DNA of 64,000 nt from Cupriavidus cauae (GCF_008632125.1 NZ_VWRN01000019.1:62001-126000), one strand, 5' to 3'. Positions 36,340-46,659 are shown, numbered from the stretch's first letter. Notes: generated by a model not told the origin, from the letters alone. A program made the numbers and translations.

Positions 36340-36460
36340 TCTGGTGAATGCGTCTTGTGGTTGCGGCGGGTGGTTGCGGCGGGTGGTTGCGGCGGCTGGG
36401 TGCGGCGGTTCGCTGCGGCGGTTGGCTTCGGCGGGCGGCGGCGAGTGGCCGGCCAGCGCG
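36340..36460. repeat. Repeat-rich gap between phnS and phnT
   Basis: GTGAATGCGTCT (two copies) is followed by several copies of GGTTGCGGCGG with variants. It forms the leader of phnT; no gene is present. Confidence 0.85.
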
Positions 36461-36482
36461 ATGCCCTGCTGCCTGCCGCTGC

Positions 36483-37514
36483 TTACTGCTTCTCCGCCTT
36501 GGCGCTGTAGCGCTTCTGCCATTCGGCCAGCACGCGCTCGCGGTTCTTCGCGATATGGCTGAAGTCGTTCTTGACCAGCATCTTTTCGTAGTCGGCCGGA
36601 ATCGTCTCGATCTTGCGGGCCACGCCGGGGTAGGCCACGATGGCCCAGTCGCGCGCGAACAGCTCGTTGGCTTCCTTGCTGGCGAGCCAGTCCAGATAGC
36701 GCTGCGCGGCCTCCTGCTTCCTGGTGCCCTTGACGATGGCGGCGGCCTCGATGTCGTAGCCCAGTCCTTCGCGCGGGAAGATGATGTCGATCGGTGCGCC
36801 CGCTGCCTTGGTCTTGTGCGCACGCAGCTCGAACGAGATGCCGATCGGGAATTCGCCGGCGCCGGCCTGCTTGCACGGCTTCGAGCCGGAATGCGTGTAC
36901 TGGGCGATGTTCTCGTGCAGCGCGTCCATGTACTTCCAGCCTTCCTGCTCGCCGAACAGCTGCAGCCACGCGGTCACGTCGAGAAAGCCGGTGCCCGATG
37001 AGGCCGGGTTGGGCATCACGATCATGCCCTTGTAGATCGGCTTGGCCAGGTCGCGCCACGTTTCCGGCTTCGGCAGGTTGCGCTTTTTTGCTTCGATGGT
37101 GTTGAAGCACACCGTCGCGCCCCAGACGTCCAGGCCGAGCCACGAGGGCGGCGTCGCCTTGTCGCTGTAGTCGCGCGTCAGGCGTTCGAAGCCCTTGGGC
37201 GCATAGGGCTGCAGCATGCCTTCCTGCTTGAGCAGCTCCAGGCTCGAGGCGGCCAGGCCGGCGATCACGTCGGCCTGCGGGTTGGCCTTCTCGGCCAGCG
37301 CCTTGGCGGTGATCACGCCGGTCGAGTCGCGGACGTACTTCAGCTCGATATCGGGCGCGACCTTGGCGAACCCCTCGGCGTAGGGCTTCAGCGTCTCGGT
37401 TTCCCAGGCGGTGTAGACGGTCAGCGTGGTCTTCTGCGCGAATGCGGCGCCGGCCAGAAGAAGGGCGGCGCTGGCGGCGAGGGCTTGCTTGGCGAGTGTC
37501 ATGGCGGTTCTCAT
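36483..37514 (-). CDS. phnS: AEP ABC transporter substrate-binding protein
   Basis: A 343-residue periplasmic protein of the iron/AEP binding group. The ATG at 37514 follows AAGGAG; the signal peptide ends AGAAFAQ. The mature part begins KTTLTVYTAWETETLKPYAEGF, with VIAGLAASSLELLKQEGMLQPY and a conserved PNPASSGTGF phosph(on)ate-binding loop. It is first in the operon phnS-phnT-phnU-phnW. Confidence 0.93.
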   Translation of the reverse strand: MRTAMTLAKQALAASAALLLAGAAFAQKTTLTVYTAWETETLKPYAEGFAKVAPDIELKYVRDSTGVITAKALAEKANPQADVIAGLAASSLELLKQEGMLQPYAPKGFERLTRDYSDKATPPSWLGLDVWGATVCFNTIEAKKRNLPKPETWRDLAKPIYKGMIVMPNPASSGTGFLDVTAWLQLFGEQEGWKYMDALHENIAQYTHSGSKPCKQAGAGEFPIGISFELRAHKTKAAGAPIDIIFPREGLGYDIEAAAIVKGTRKQEAAQRYLDWLASKEANELFARDWAIVAYPGVARKIETIPADYEKMLVKNDFSHIAKNRERVLAEWQKRYSAKAEKQ

Positions 37515-37824
37515 TGTGGGGCTCCTTGCGGCATTGTATGTGCTGAGTTGTGTCAATTTGGTGAATTAGTTGCAGTGCGTGGCCAGACCCGTGCACCACC
37601 GTGAATCACCTGAAACCCTTGTACAGCAACGCTTGCAAGACATATGCCCAAACGAACTCGCGCAGTCTCCCCGATTTCGCGCTCGTCGGCGTCTTGGTTT
37701 GTTGACAATATACAAACCGCTTGCTTTAATCGCAACCAGGAAATGCACGCACGCCAGCCGGGCCCAAAAGACGGTGGAAATGAATGCGCGGCGCGTGCAC
37801 CGCCATCCCGTGTCAGGAGTCTTC
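37515..37824. promoter_or_regulatory. Divergent phnS / GntR promoter region
   Basis: 310 bases without a gene. It contains a strong plus-strand promoter and an inverted repeat at 37696-37730 (separate entry). The minus-strand promoter of phnS was not clearly seen. Confidence 0.7.
37696..37730 (+). promoter_or_regulatory. Sigma-70 promoter with overlapping operator for the GntR-phnAY unit
   Basis: TTGACA (37702-37707), 17 bases, TTTAAT (37725-37730). A 7-bp inverted repeat, GGTTTGT (37696-37702) and ACAAACC (37712-37718), overlaps the -35 box and is a likely GntR site allowing autoregulation. Confidence 0.7.
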
Positions 37825-38613
37825 ATGTCCCGCCAAGCGCCGCTGTCGAGCGAAATCGAAATCCTGCAGAGCCAGTCGCTGACGTCGCTGGTGCAGCGTG
37901 AGCTGGAGCGGCGCATCACCGCGGGAGAGCTCGCGCCGGGCGACAAGCTCAACGAGATCGAGCTGGCCGGCGAGCTGAACGTGTCGCGCGGTCCGGTGCG
38001 CGAGGCCTTTCGCGCGCTGGAACAAACCGGGCTGCTGCGTACCGAAAAGAACCGCGGCGTCTTTGTCCGCTCGGTCTCCCTGCACGAGGCGGACGAAATC
38101 TATGCGCTGCGCGCCGTGCTGGACGAATACGTCGGCCGGCAGCTGGCCCAGCGCATCACGCCCGAGGCGCTGCGCGAACTGCGCGCGATGATCGAGGCGC
38201 TGGGCGCCGCCAGCGCGGCGCGCGACCTCGACGAATATGCGCGGCTGAACTTCGCCTTCCACGATCGCATGGTCGAGCTGGCCGGCAACGGCAAGCTGCT
38301 CGAGACCTATCGCCGCCTGGTCAAGGAATTGACGCTGTACCGGAGGGAAGCACTGTCCGCCGCGCCGACCGCGATGCCGACCTCGACGCGCGAGCATCGC
38401 GACATCGTCTCGGCGATCGCCTCGCGCGATCCGGAGCTTGCCGGCCGGCTGATGCGCGAGCACGTCGAGCGCGGCCGTGCGCGGCTGCATGCGGCGGTGC
38501 AGGGCCACGCCGGGGCCGGCACCGGCACTGACGCCGGCACCGGCATTGACGCCGGCACCGGCACTGGCTCCGACGCGACATCGGAGGCCGCTGCGCCGCC
38601 GGGCGCCGCCTGA
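37825..38613 (+). CDS. GntR (FadR subfamily) regulator of phosphonate genes
   Basis: A 262-residue regulator: winged helix (residues about 20-85, LVQRELERRITAGELAPGDKLNEIELAGELNVSRGPVREAFRALEQ) and an all-helical FCD effector domain (ALRAVLDEYV, FAFHDRMVELAGN, SAIASRDPELAGRLMREHVERGR). AGGAG lies five bases before the ATG. The last 35 residues are a Gly/Thr/Ala/Asp repeat from an 18-bp tandem repeat. It is divergent from phnS and upstream of phnA-phnY, so it most likely controls both sides. Confidence 0.92.
   Translation: MSRQAPLSSEIEILQSQSLTSLVQRELERRITAGELAPGDKLNEIELAGELNVSRGPVREAFRALEQTGLLRTEKNRGVFVRSVSLHEADEIYALRAVLDEYVGRQLAQRITPEALRELRAMIEALGAASAARDLDEYARLNFAFHDRMVELAGNGKLLETYRRLVKELTLYRREALSAAPTAMPTSTREHRDIVSAIASRDPELAGRLMREHVERGRARLHAAVQGHAGAGTGTDAGTGIDAGTGTGSDATSEAAAPPGAA
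38515..38568 (+). repeat. 18-bp tandem repeat in the GntR C-terminus, 3 copies
   Basis: GCCGGCACCGGCACTGAC at 38515-38532, 38533-38550 and 38551-38568, with two mismatches in all. It codes for AGTGTD-AGTGID-AGTGTG. Confidence 0.95.
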
Positions 38614-40029
<1,416 letters not shown>

Positions 40030-40105
40030 TCCGGCCCGGCCCGGCCTCGGCTAGGCCTGGCCTGGACCGGATCGCCCCTTGCCTGCACCTCACGGAGCCC
40101 CGAAC

Positions 40106-41569
40106 ATGAACGCCCCCCAGTTTCCCGCCGCCTCTGTCAGCCCGCATTTCCGCGCCGAAGCGCTGCGCATCGACGGCGAGAAGGTCGTGCGCGACCGCGT
40201 CATCGACGTGCGCAATCCCTACGACGGCAAGCTGGTCGGCACGGTGCCGAAGGCGACCGTCGAGGACGTGCGGCGCGCTTATACGGTGGCGCGCGCCTAT
40301 CGCTCGACGCTGACGCGCTACGAGCGCGCCGCGATCCTCAATCGCGCCGCGGCGCTGCTGCGCGAGCGCACCGAGCCGGCTTCGGACCTGATCACGCTCG
40401 AATCGGGACTGTCGAAGAAGGATTCGCTGTACGAGATCGGCCGCGTCGCCGACGTGCTGAACTTCGCCGCCAACGAGGCGCTGCGCGACGACGGCCAGAT
40501 GTTCTCGTGCGACCTGACGCCGCACGGCAAGAAGCGCCGCGTGATGACGCAGCGCGAGCCGCTGCTGGGCGTGATCACCGCGATCACGCCCTTCAACCAC
40601 CCGATGAACCAGGTCGCGCACAAGGTCGCGCCGTCGATCGCGACCAACAACCGGATGGTGCTCAAGCCCTCGGAGAAGGTGCCGCTGTCCGCGTACTACC
40701 TGGCCGATCTGTTGTACGAAGCGGGGCTGCCGCCGCAGATGCTGCAGGTGCTGACCGGCGATCCGGCCGAAATCGCGGACGAGCTGATCACGCATCCGGC
40801 GGTGGACCTGATCACCTTCACCGGTGGCGTGGCGATCGGCAAGTACATCGCGGCCAAGGCGGGCTACAAGCGCGTGGTGCTGGAGCTGGGCGGCAACGAT
40901 CCGCTGATCGTGATGGACGACGCCGACCTCGAGCGCGCCTCGGACCTCGCGGTGCAGGGCTCGTACAAGAACTCCGGCCAGCGCTGTACCGCGGTCAAGC
41001 GCATGCTGGTGCACCAGGCCGTCGCCGCGCGCTTTACCGAGCTGGTGGTCGAGAAGACGCGGGCGTGGAAGTACGGCGACCCGATGGACCGCGGCGTCGA
41101 CATGGGCACGGTGATCGATGCGCAGGCCGCGGCGCTGTTCGAGGCCCGCGTCAACGAGGCGGTGGCGCAGGGCGCGCGGCTGCTGATCGGCAACCAGCGC
41201 GACGGCGCGCGCTATGCGCCCACCGTGGTCGATCGCGTCGATCCGGCAATGACGCTGGTGAGGGAGGAAACCTTCGGCCCGGTCTCACCGATCATCACGT
41301 TCCGCGATATTGACGAGGCCATCCGCATCTCCAACGGCACGGCCTTCGGCCTGTCATCCGGCATCTGCACCAACCGCATGGACGACTTCACGCGCTTTGC
41401 CAACGAACTGCAGGTCGGGACCGTCAACCTGTGGGAGGTGCCCGGCTACCGCATCGAGCTGACGCCGTTCGGCGGCATCAAGGACTCGGGGCTGGGCTAC
41501 AAGGAGGGCGTGCAGGAGGCCATCAAGAGCTTCACCAACCTGAAGTCGATCACGATGCCGTGGGGGTGA
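40106..41569 (+). CDS. phnY: Phosphonoacetaldehyde dehydrogenase
   Basis: A 487-residue aldehyde dehydrogenase: catalytic Cys in NSGQRCTAVKRM, Glu in VVLELGGNDP, NAD-site FTGGVAIGKYI. It would oxidise phosphonoacetaldehyde from PhnW to phosphonoacetate for PhnA. With phnW and phnA it completes the PhnWAY route known from Sinorhizobium. GGAG precedes the ATG at 40106; an ATG at 40079 is less likely. Confidence 0.93.
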   Translation: MNAPQFPAASVSPHFRAEALRIDGEKVVRDRVIDVRNPYDGKLVGTVPKATVEDVRRAYTVARAYRSTLTRYERAAILNRAAALLRERTEPASDLITLESGLSKKDSLYEIGRVADVLNFAANEALRDDGQMFSCDLTPHGKKRRVMTQREPLLGVITAITPFNHPMNQVAHKVAPSIATNNRMVLKPSEKVPLSAYYLADLLYEAGLPPQMLQVLTGDPAEIADELITHPAVDLITFTGGVAIGKYIAAKAGYKRVVLELGGNDPLIVMDDADLERASDLAVQGSYKNSGQRCTAVKRMLVHQAVAARFTELVVEKTRAWKYGDPMDRGVDMGTVIDAQAAALFEARVNEAVAQGARLLIGNQRDGARYAPTVVDRVDPAMTLVREETFGPVSPIITFRDIDEAIRISNGTAFGLSSGICTNRMDDFTRFANELQVGTVNLWEVPGYRIELTPFGGIKDSGLGYKEGVQEAIKSFTNLKSITMPWG

Positions 41570-41702
41570 GAGCGGTGAGAGGGGCCGGGTGAGAGCGGGG
41601 GGGTCAGAGGTGCGTGCGCAAGCGGCGTGCGCGGTCGCCGCTGCCGTCCTGTCACAACGCTCCGCTAAAATCCCCGCACCTTCCACAAGCCTCGGAGCTC
41701 CC

Positions 41703-42458
41703 GTGCTGGCCGAACAACGGCAGAAATACATCCTCGACCAGCTGGCCGCCAGCGGCGCGCTGCAGATCAGCCAGTTGGTCAGCGAGCTCGACGTCTCGCG
41801 CGAGACCATTCGCCGCGACCTCAATGCGCTCGCCGCGCGCGGCCTGCTGACGCTGACCCATGGCGGTGCGCTGGCGTCGAACCGCGCCGAGGCCGATACC
41901 CAGACGCGGGCGGCCGTCAATGCCGAGGGCAAGCGCGCGATCGGCGTGCGCGCCGCCGAGCTGGTGCCCGACGGGGCCTCGGTGATCATCGACTACGGCA
42001 CCACCACGCATGCCGTCGCGCAGGCGCTGCTGGGCCACCACAACCTGCTGGTCTATACCAACGACCTGTCGATCGCGCTGCTGCTCGGCCGCCGCAACGG
42101 CAACCGTGTGGTCGTGCTCGGCGGCGAGCTGCAGGACAACGAGGACGCCACCAACGGCTGGGACACCGTCGAGCAGCTGTCGCGCTATCACGCTGATTTC
42201 GCCTTCATCGGCATCGGCGGCATCAGCAACGATGGCGAGGTCAGCGAGTATTCGCGCCCGGCGGCCGAACTGCGCGGCCGGATGCTGCTGTCGGCCAGCG
42301 TGCCCTGCGTGGTGGCGGACCATACCAAGTACGGCCGGCATACCGGCGTGCAGGTCCGGCACTTCGACAAGGCGGCCTATCTGATCAGCGACATGGCCCC
42401 CGAGGCCTCGCTGGCCGAGGCGCTGAAGCGCCGCGGACCGGCGCTGCTGATCGCCTGA
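41703..42458 (+). CDS. DeoR family transcriptional regulator
   Basis: A 251-residue regulator: N-terminal helix-turn-helix (RQKYILDQLAASGALQISQLVSELDVSRETIRRDLNALAARG) and a sugar-isomerase-like sensor (DYGTTTHAVAQALLGH, VVVLGGELQDNEDATNG, DFAFIGIGGIS). The GTG start at 41703 follows GGAG; this is the usual family start. It lies 133 bases after phnY on the same strand. DeoR proteins usually sense phosphorylated sugars; the ligand here is unknown. Confidence 0.9.
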   Translation: MLAEQRQKYILDQLAASGALQISQLVSELDVSRETIRRDLNALAARGLLTLTHGGALASNRAEADTQTRAAVNAEGKRAIGVRAAELVPDGASVIIDYGTTTHAVAQALLGHHNLLVYTNDLSIALLLGRRNGNRVVVLGGELQDNEDATNGWDTVEQLSRYHADFAFIGIGGISNDGEVSEYSRPAAELRGRMLLSASVPCVVADHTKYGRHTGVQVRHFDKAAYLISDMAPEASLAEALKRRGPALLIA

Positions 42459-42513
42459 ATTGGCGGCCGGAACGGGCAGTTCCGCATTTTTGCGCTGCGG
42501 GTCACAACACTTT

Positions 42514-42575
42514 TGACTGTCGAATTTCACCATTTCGGTGCTAAAGTCGCGCTCCGACTCAAGAAAATTCGACAG
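42514..42575 (+). promoter_or_regulatory. gdhA leader with perfect 11-bp inverted repeat
   Basis: CTGTCGAATTT (42518-42528) is the exact reverse complement of 42565-42575, the arms being 36 bases apart. The left arm overlaps a TTGACT (-35-like, 42514-42519). The right arm ends eight bases before the GTG start, so a leader hairpin could mask the ribosome-binding site, or the arms may be a two-site operator. Confidence 0.6.
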
Positions 42576-42583
42576 AGACAGCT

Positions 42584-43927
42584 GTGAGCCTTCCGACCCT
42601 CGATGCCTTCCTTGCCGGCGTGGCCCGGCGCGATCCTGACCAGCCCGAGTTCCAGCAGGCGGTCAAGGAAGTGATGATGACCCTGTGGCCGTTCGTCGAG
42701 CGCAACCCGCGCTACGCCGACCAGGCCCTGCTGGAACGGCTGGTCGAGCCCGAGCGTGTGATCCAGTTCCGCGTGGCATGGACCGACGACCAGGGCAAGG
42801 TGCAGGTCAATCGCGCCTTCCGCGTGCAGCACAGCTCGGCGATCGGCCCCTACAAGGGCGGCATGCGCTTCCATCCGACCGTCAACCTGTCGGTGCTCAA
42901 GTTCCTCGGCTTCGAGCAGACCTTCAAGAACGCACTGACGACGCTGCCGATGGGCGGTGGCAAGGGCGGTTCGGATTTCGATCCCAAGGGCAAGTCGGAC
43001 GGCGAGGTGATGCGCTTCTGCCAGGCGCTGATGACCGAGCTCTATCGCCATCTCGGCGCGGACACCGATGTGCCGGCCGGCGATATCGGCGTGGGCGGCC
43101 GTGAGGTCGGCTTCATGGCGGGCATGATGAAGAAGCTGTCGAACCAGTCGGCCTGCGTCTTTACCGGCAAGGGCCTGGCCTTCGGCGGCAGCCTGATGCG
43201 TCCCGAGGCGACCGGCTACGGCACCGTCTATTTCGCGCAGGAGATGCTGCACCGGACGGGTCGCGACTTCGACGGCCAGCGCGTGCTGATCTCGGGCTCG
43301 GGCAACGTCGCGCAGTACGCCGCGCAGAAGGCGATCGAACTGGGCGCCAAGGTGCTGACCGTGTCCGACTCGGGCGGCGTGCTGCACTATCCGGAAGGCA
43401 TGAACGACGAGCAGCTCGCCGCGCTGATGGCGTTCAAGAACGAGGAGCGCGGCCGCCTGTCGGACTTCGCCGAGCGCCAGGGCCTGCGTTTCGAGGCCGG
43501 CCGCACGCCGTGGCATGTGCCGGCCGATATCGCGCTGCCGTGCGCGACGCAGAACGAGCTCGATGGCGAGGATGCCAAGCGGCTGCTGGCCAATGGCGTG
43601 TTCTGCGTGGCCGAGGGCGCCAACATGCCGTCGACGCTGGAGGCGGTGGACCATTTCCTTGCCGCGCGCATCCTGTACGCGCCGGGCAAGGCCAGCAATG
43701 CCGGCGGCGTCGCGACGTCGGGCCTGGAGATGTCGCAGAACGCGATGCGGCTGTCGTGGCATCACGCCGAGGTCGACTCCAAGCTGCACTTCATCATGAA
43801 GGACATCCACCAGAACTGCATCCATCACGGACGCAAGGACGACGGCTACATCAACTATGTCGAAGGCGCCAATATCGCCGGCTTCGTCAAGGTGGCCGAC
43901 GCCATGCTGGCGCAGGGCGTGATCTGA
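42584..43927 (+). CDS. gdhA: NADP-specific glutamate dehydrogenase
   Basis: A 447-residue hexameric-type GDH (ammonia + 2-oxoglutarate to glutamate). The glutamate/2-oxoglutarate lysines are in GPYKGGMRFHP and LPMGGGKGG (K127), and the NADP fold has GSGNVAQYAAQKA. The length and MSLPTLDAFLAGVARRDP start fit the small NADP-dependent class. A GTG start is used. It has its own leader and terminator, and sits beside two clusters that release amino nitrogen. Confidence 0.95.
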   Translation: MSLPTLDAFLAGVARRDPDQPEFQQAVKEVMMTLWPFVERNPRYADQALLERLVEPERVIQFRVAWTDDQGKVQVNRAFRVQHSSAIGPYKGGMRFHPTVNLSVLKFLGFEQTFKNALTTLPMGGGKGGSDFDPKGKSDGEVMRFCQALMTELYRHLGADTDVPAGDIGVGGREVGFMAGMMKKLSNQSACVFTGKGLAFGGSLMRPEATGYGTVYFAQEMLHRTGRDFDGQRVLISGSGNVAQYAAQKAIELGAKVLTVSDSGGVLHYPEGMNDEQLAALMAFKNEERGRLSDFAERQGLRFEAGRTPWHVPADIALPCATQNELDGEDAKRLLANGVFCVAEGANMPSTLEAVDHFLAARILYAPGKASNAGGVATSGLEMSQNAMRLSWHHAEVDSKLHFIMKDIHQNCIHHGRKDDGYINYVEGANIAGFVKVADAMLAQGVI

Positions 43928-44072
43928 CGCTCTTGACGCTCAGGTCGGGCGCGCCGGCGATGTAGCTTCTTACTCGCGTCTTGCCCGTGTCGCAGCGGCG
44001 GCGCTTGCGGCGTGGCAATTCTGCAAGCCCGTGTAAGAACGCGCCGCCGGCGCCAGCGATACCGCACCGCAC

Positions 44073-44100
44073 AGCGGGCCTTCGGGCCCGCTTTCTTTTT
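44073..44100 (+). terminator. Rho-independent terminator of gdhA
   Basis: An 8-bp perfect stem AGCGGGCC / GGCCCGCT with TTCG loop (44073-44092), followed by TTCTTTTTG. The 145-base gap after gdhA holds no other feature. Confidence 0.85.
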
Positions 44101-44101
44101 G

Positions 44102-44632
44102 TCAGTCGGTACCCGCCGACGGCGCCGAGGCCGGAATGGCTCTTGCATCTGGGCCCTGGCGCGGCCGGCATAGCGTGACCAGCGGCAGCGCGAGCCCGAA
44201 GGCGACATAGACCAGCGCCAGCGACCACGGCGAGAGCCGCCGCTCGAAGCCCGGGGTCAGCCGTTTCGGCGTCAGGCGCAGGTCGACCACGCAGGCCGCC
44301 GCCGCGACCGCGAGGCCGGCCAGGATCGCCGCCGCGGGCCTCTGCCGCTGCGGTGAGCGGCCCACCCAGGCTTCGTAGAACGCGGCCCAGAATACCGACA
44401 TCGCATGATGGATCACGTATCCCACCGCGGTATAGCGCCACGCCGGACCATTGGCATGGATCGCCCGATCGCCCCAGACCCAGTGGCTGACGGCATTGAC
44501 CGGCGCCAGCGTGTCGCGGCAATCGAAATGGCCGGCGCAGGCCAGGGCGATGGTGGACAGCGCGCTGGCGCTGGTGCCGGAGACCAGGCTGCGGCCAACG
44601 AAATCCTTGATGGGGCTCATGTTGGCGCTCAT
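44102..44632 (-). CDS. Small integral membrane protein, unknown function
   Basis: A 176-residue protein with about four hydrophobic helices (SGTSASALSTIALACAGH; AVGYVIHHAMSVFWAAFYEAWV; AAAILAGLAVAAAACVVDL; SLALVYVAFGLALPLVTLC). AAGGA precedes the ATG at 44632; a second ATG at 44620 is possible. The family is not recognised with certainty. It is head-to-head with the SDR-DoxX gene, and its start lies only nine bases from the start chosen there. Confidence 0.75.
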   Translation of the reverse strand: MSANMSPIKDFVGRSLVSGTSASALSTIALACAGHFDCRDTLAPVNAVSHWVWGDRAIHANGPAWRYTAVGYVIHHAMSVFWAAFYEAWVGRSPQRQRPAAAILAGLAVAAAACVVDLRLTPKRLTPGFERRLSPWSLALVYVAFGLALPLVTLCRPRQGPDARAIPASAPSAGTD

Positions 44633-44641
44633 GTCGGTTCC

Positions 44642-46198
44642 TTGGAACGGGATGCGGCGACCGGCGGCACCGCGCCTCCCACGGTGCTGCTGACCGGCGC
44701 CAGCGGTTTCATCGGCGCCGCGATTGCCGCGGCGCTGGCACGGGCCGGCTGCCGGGTCCTCTGCGGCGTGCGCGATCCGGCGAAGGCCGCGCGCGACCTG
44801 GGCGCATGCGAATTCCGTGCCGTCGATTTCGGCGCGCTGACCGACGCGCAGGCATGGCTGCCGCTGCTCGACAGCGTGGACGTGGTCGTCAATGCGGTCG
44901 GCATCTTTGCCGAGCGCGGCACGCAGACCTTCGAACTGCTGCATCGGCGCGCGCCGATCGCGCTGTTCGCCGCCTGCGCGCAGGCCAACGTGCGCGCGGT
45001 GATCCAGATCTCGGCGCTGGGCGCGGACGAGCAGGCCACCACGCCGTACCACCTGAGCAAGAAGGGCGCCGACGATTTCCTCGCCGGCCTGGGCCTGCCG
45101 GCCGCGATCCTGCAGCCCTCGCTGGTCTACGGGCCGGGCGGGACCAGCGCGCGGATGTTCGGCACGCTGGCGACGATGCCGCTGCTGCTGTTGCCCGAGG
45201 GCGGGAAGCAGCGCGTGCAGCCGGTCCATCTGGACGATGTGGTGGCCGCGATCGTGCGGTTGGTAATGATGGCCGGAGACAGCGACGGCGGGGGTCCCGG
45301 CGGTGGTCCTGGCGGTGGTCCCGGCGGTGGTCCTGGCGGTGGTCCTGGCGGTGGCCCTGGCGGTGGTTCTGGCGGTGGTCTCGGTGGTGGTCGCGGTGTT
45401 GGTCCCGGTTGTGATTCCGGTGGTGATTACAGCGGCGGTCGCGGAGTCGGTCGTGGAGGCGATCCCGGCGGCGATCCGGCAATGCGGCGGAATTGGCCGC
45501 AAGGACGCATCCCCGTGGTCGGACCGACGGCCCTGAGCCTGCGCGACTACCTCGCCCAACTGCGCCATACGCTCGGGCAACCCGGCGCGCTGCGCGTGCT
45601 GCCGGTGCCCGACGCGCTGGTCCGCGCCGGCCTGCCGCTGATGACGCGCCTGGCGCCGGGGCTGCCGTTGAACGAGGACGCATTGGCGATGCTCGCGCGC
45701 GGCAATACCGGCGACCCCGCGCCGATGCATCGGCTGCTGGGAAGGCCGCCGCGCGCCGTCGACGAATTCGTACCGGCGCGCTGGCGCGAGGCCGCGCGCA
45801 CGCAGGCCGTGCTCGGCTGGCAATTGCCGATATTGCGCACCGCCGTCGCGCTGGTCTGGATCATCACCGGCATCGTCTCGCTGGGGCTCTATCCGGTCGA
45901 GGACAGCTATGCCTTGCTGGCACGCGCCGGCGTACCGCAGGCGCTGCGGCCGCTGGCGCTGTACGGCGCGGCCGGGCTCGACCTGTTGTTCGGGTTGATG
46001 TGCTTCGCGCCCGCGCGCTGGCGCTTTCCATGGATCTGGGCCGCGCAGGCCGCGCTGATCCTCGGCTACACGGCGATCATCAGCGTGCGGCTGCCAGAGT
46101 TCTGGCTGCATCCCTATGGTCCGCTCACCAAGAACCTGCCCATGTTGGCCGTGTTGTGGCTGCTGGGTACGCTGGAGCGCAAGCGATGGACTACATGA
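44642..46198 (+). CDS. NAD(P)-binding SDR (atypical) fused to a DoxX-like membrane domain
   Basis: A protein of about 518 residues. The N-terminal half is an extended/atypical SDR (VLLTGASGFIGAAIAAALARAG nucleotide motif, VDVVVNAVGIFAE, SLVYGPGG). The C-terminal 120 residues have four hydrophobic helices of the DoxX kind (VALVWIITGIVSLGL onward). Between them a 60-residue glycine-rich stretch is coded by a 12-bp tandem repeat. A TTG at 44642 is used; a GTG at 44684 is also possible and neither has a clear ribosome-binding site. The DUF2269 gene overlaps its end by 13 bases. Confidence 0.75.
   Translation: MERDAATGGTAPPTVLLTGASGFIGAAIAAALARAGCRVLCGVRDPAKAARDLGACEFRAVDFGALTDAQAWLPLLDSVDVVVNAVGIFAERGTQTFELLHRRAPIALFAACAQANVRAVIQISALGADEQATTPYHLSKKGADDFLAGLGLPAAILQPSLVYGPGGTSARMFGTLATMPLLLLPEGGKQRVQPVHLDDVVAAIVRLVMMAGDSDGGGPGGGPGGGPGGGPGGGPGGGPGGGSGGGLGGGRGVGPGCDSGGDYSGGRGVGRGGDPGGDPAMRRNWPQGRIPVVGPTALSLRDYLAQLRHTLGQPGALRVLPVPDALVRAGLPLMTRLAPGLPLNEDALAMLARGNTGDPAPMHRLLGRPPRAVDEFVPARWREAARTQAVLGWQLPILRTAVALVWIITGIVSLGLYPVEDSYALLARAGVPQALRPLALYGAAGLDLLFGLMCFAPARWRFPWIWAAQAALILGYTAIISVRLPEFWLHPYGPLTKNLPMLAVLWLLGTLERKRWTT
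45299..45394 (+). repeat. 12-bp tandem repeat, 8 copies, inside the SDR-DoxX gene
   Basis: GGCGGTGGTCCT and close variants run in phase from 45299 to 45394, with degenerate copies to about 45470. They code for (GGGP)n, then GGGS, GGGL and GGGR. Confidence 0.95.
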
Positions 46199-46659
46199 TC
46201 GTCAAATGGATCCACGTGGTCGGCAGCACGCTGCTGTTCGGCACCGGCGTGGGCAGCGCCTTCTATCTGCTGGCCGCCACGCTGACGCGCGACAGCCGCG
46301 CGGTCGCGGTGACCTCGCGCCATGTGGTGATCGCCGACTGGCTGTTCACCGCCAGCACGGCGATCCTGCAGCCGGTGACCGGCTACATGCTGATGCGCAT
46401 TGCCAATTTCTCGTGGGAGCTGGCGTGGCTGCGCGTGTCGATCCTGCTCTATGTAGTCGCCATCGCGTGCTGGCTGCCGGTGGTCTGGCTGCAGATGCGG
46501 ATGCGCACCGTGTCCGCCGCCGCGGCAGGCGCGCAGGCACCGCTGCCGCCGGCCTACTGGCGGTACTTCCGCTGGTGGTTCGCGCTCGGTGTGCCGGCGC
46601 TGTTCAGCTTCCTGGCGATCTTCTATCTGATGATCGCCAAGCCGGCCACGCTGTTCTGA
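46186..46659 (+). CDS. DUF2269 family membrane protein
   Basis: A 157-residue protein with four hydrophobic helices, opening DYMIVKWIHVVGSTLLFGTGVGSAFYLL, the DUF2269 pattern. GGAG lies eight bases before the ATG at 46186. It overlaps the SDR-DoxX gene and is probably translated with it. The function is not known. Confidence 0.85.
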   Translation: MDYMIVKWIHVVGSTLLFGTGVGSAFYLLAATLTRDSRAVAVTSRHVVIADWLFTASTAILQPVTGYMLMRIANFSWELAWLRVSILLYVVAIACWLPVVWLQMRMRTVSAAAAGAQAPLPPAYWRYFRWWFALGVPALFSFLAIFYLMIAKPATLF

